From the NCBI GenBank assembly GCA_030374765.1, contig JARGXX010000036.1:1-64000 (forward strand): DNA of 64,000 nt, read 5' to 3'. The notes under the pieces were generated by a model. It was given only the letters and a program-made list of their open reading frames with translations. It was not told where the DNA came from and ran no database searches. The stretch is from Agarophyton chilense. Lineage: Eukaryota; Rhodophyta; Florideophyceae; Gracilariales; Gracilariaceae. How positions within the stretch are numbered: position 1 is the first letter of the stretch; every line of letters begins with the position of its first letter. Below are positions 63,453 through 64,000 of this stretch, in pieces. A program made the translations under genes and the position numbers.

Positions 63453-64000
63453 GGAAATAAGTGTGGAGGAGGAAAGTGGAAAAAAGTTCCGTGCAGAAAG
63501 GACTCACAGATGGCCCATTATTCTTGACGAGGTGCGTTCTCGAGGGTGGGGAAGGGGAAAAGAAACGTGTGAGTCTCTACGTTTGGTAACTAGCTAGAGA
63601 TACGAATGGGTGGAACGTGAGCGCATGATGATGCGCTGACGGAGCCATGCGTGGCTAGGTAAGATACCCTTCGTAGATTAAAAAAAAGTTGAATAAATTC
63701 ACGACGGGATATCTTTGGGTGCCATCTTTTGACGCCGTGAGGGGCGCACCACCGGCACACGCAGCGGGTGAGCACGAGTGTCGTCTCCAGTTGGGAAACA
63801 GGCCATCCGTTACGGGCGCGGCCCATGCGCAGTCGCCCCATCGGCTGCGGGGTGCGCTTCCCGGCCGCAGTGAGATCGTTGAATTGTACTTGTCCTACGC
63901 TACCTTCGTGTACCCCAACGGTACCCATCGGCACTGCGTGAAGCATCACTCTGCCAACAAATGATACGTCGTTTGCACTGCAAGTGGGACACCCGCGCCA
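63453..64000. other. Window end, no gene assigned
   Basis: Upstream flank of the metacaspase gene. Overlapping ORFs (63590-63949 minus, 63689-63964 plus) show no recognisable domain, and the region runs off the window. Confidence 0.3.

Noticed and set aside
1..64000. CRISPR array, bacterial operons or bacterial contamination
   Set aside because: No regularly spaced identical repeats, no Shine-Dalgarno-led gene strings; eukaryotic genes and LTR elements flank the only bacterial-type gene.

Overview
This window reads as nuclear DNA of an intron-poor, transposon-rich eukaryote, most likely a red alga (Rhodophyta, florideophyte-like). What is seen: single-exon genes for eukaryotic proteins (a Snu23/ZMAT2 splicing factor, the C-terminal domain of MLH1, a full-length prolyl oligopeptidase), one short GT-AG intron with a TTCTGAC branch site in a metacaspase gene, and a protein whose N-terminus has the phenylalanine typical of red-algal plastid transit peptides. 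About two thirds of the window is mobile-element debris. The assignment to red algae is inference.

Layout. 1-2355 (-): a decayed KDZ/Plavaka-type DNA transposase. 2780-4094 (+): a tandem duplication followed by an array of about nine short intron-like units. 4.7-11.5 kb (-): a Ty3/gypsy element with a 5' LTR and no 3' end. 11.5-14.1 kb (+): the 3' part of a second gypsy element, whose LTR ends two bases before the ATG of an MLH1 C-terminal fragment (14.1-15.2 kb). 15.9-16.9 kb (-): a FAR-17a/AIG1-type membrane protein gene broken by one TAG. 18.6-19.8 kb (+): a Uma2-family PD-(D/E)XK nuclease-like gene fused to an 11-residue repeat coiled coil. 20.4-22.7 kb (-): a decayed low-complexity gene. 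23.1-24.8 kb (+): a Tc1/mariner pseudogene holding a solo LTR. 25.7-30.5 kb: unrecognised remnants, hairpin repeats, a gag zinc knuckle and a gypsy RT fragment. 30.5-39.4 kb (+): a gypsy chromovirus with a solo LTR in gag and an extra ORF region past its chromodomain. 39.6-43.0 kb (-): an internally deleted gypsy chromovirus. 43.0-44.4 kb (+): a pogo/jerky-type transposase remnant, into which a Ty1/copia element (44.4-48.8 kb, -) inserted; that copia element itself carries a solo LTR.

From about 50.5 kb the sequence becomes a gene-bearing segment: an AT-hook protein (-), a small secreted protein (+), a predicted plastid-targeted tail-anchored FN3-like protein (-), a metacaspase-like protein lacking the catalytic cysteine (+), prolyl oligopeptidase (-), Snu23/ZMAT2 (+) and a two-exon metacaspase with an intact Cys-His dyad (-).

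Four insertions can be dated relative to their hosts because 5-bp target duplications are visible: GCACG (LTR in Tc1), CAACG (LTR in gypsy gag), GTTAC (LTR in copia) and GTCCA (copia in the pogo-like element). I see no classic immune or metabolic cluster. The most unusual items are the repeated intron array, the MLH1 fragment abutting an LTR, the eukaryotic Uma2 fusion gene, and the pairing of a dead and an intact metacaspase.
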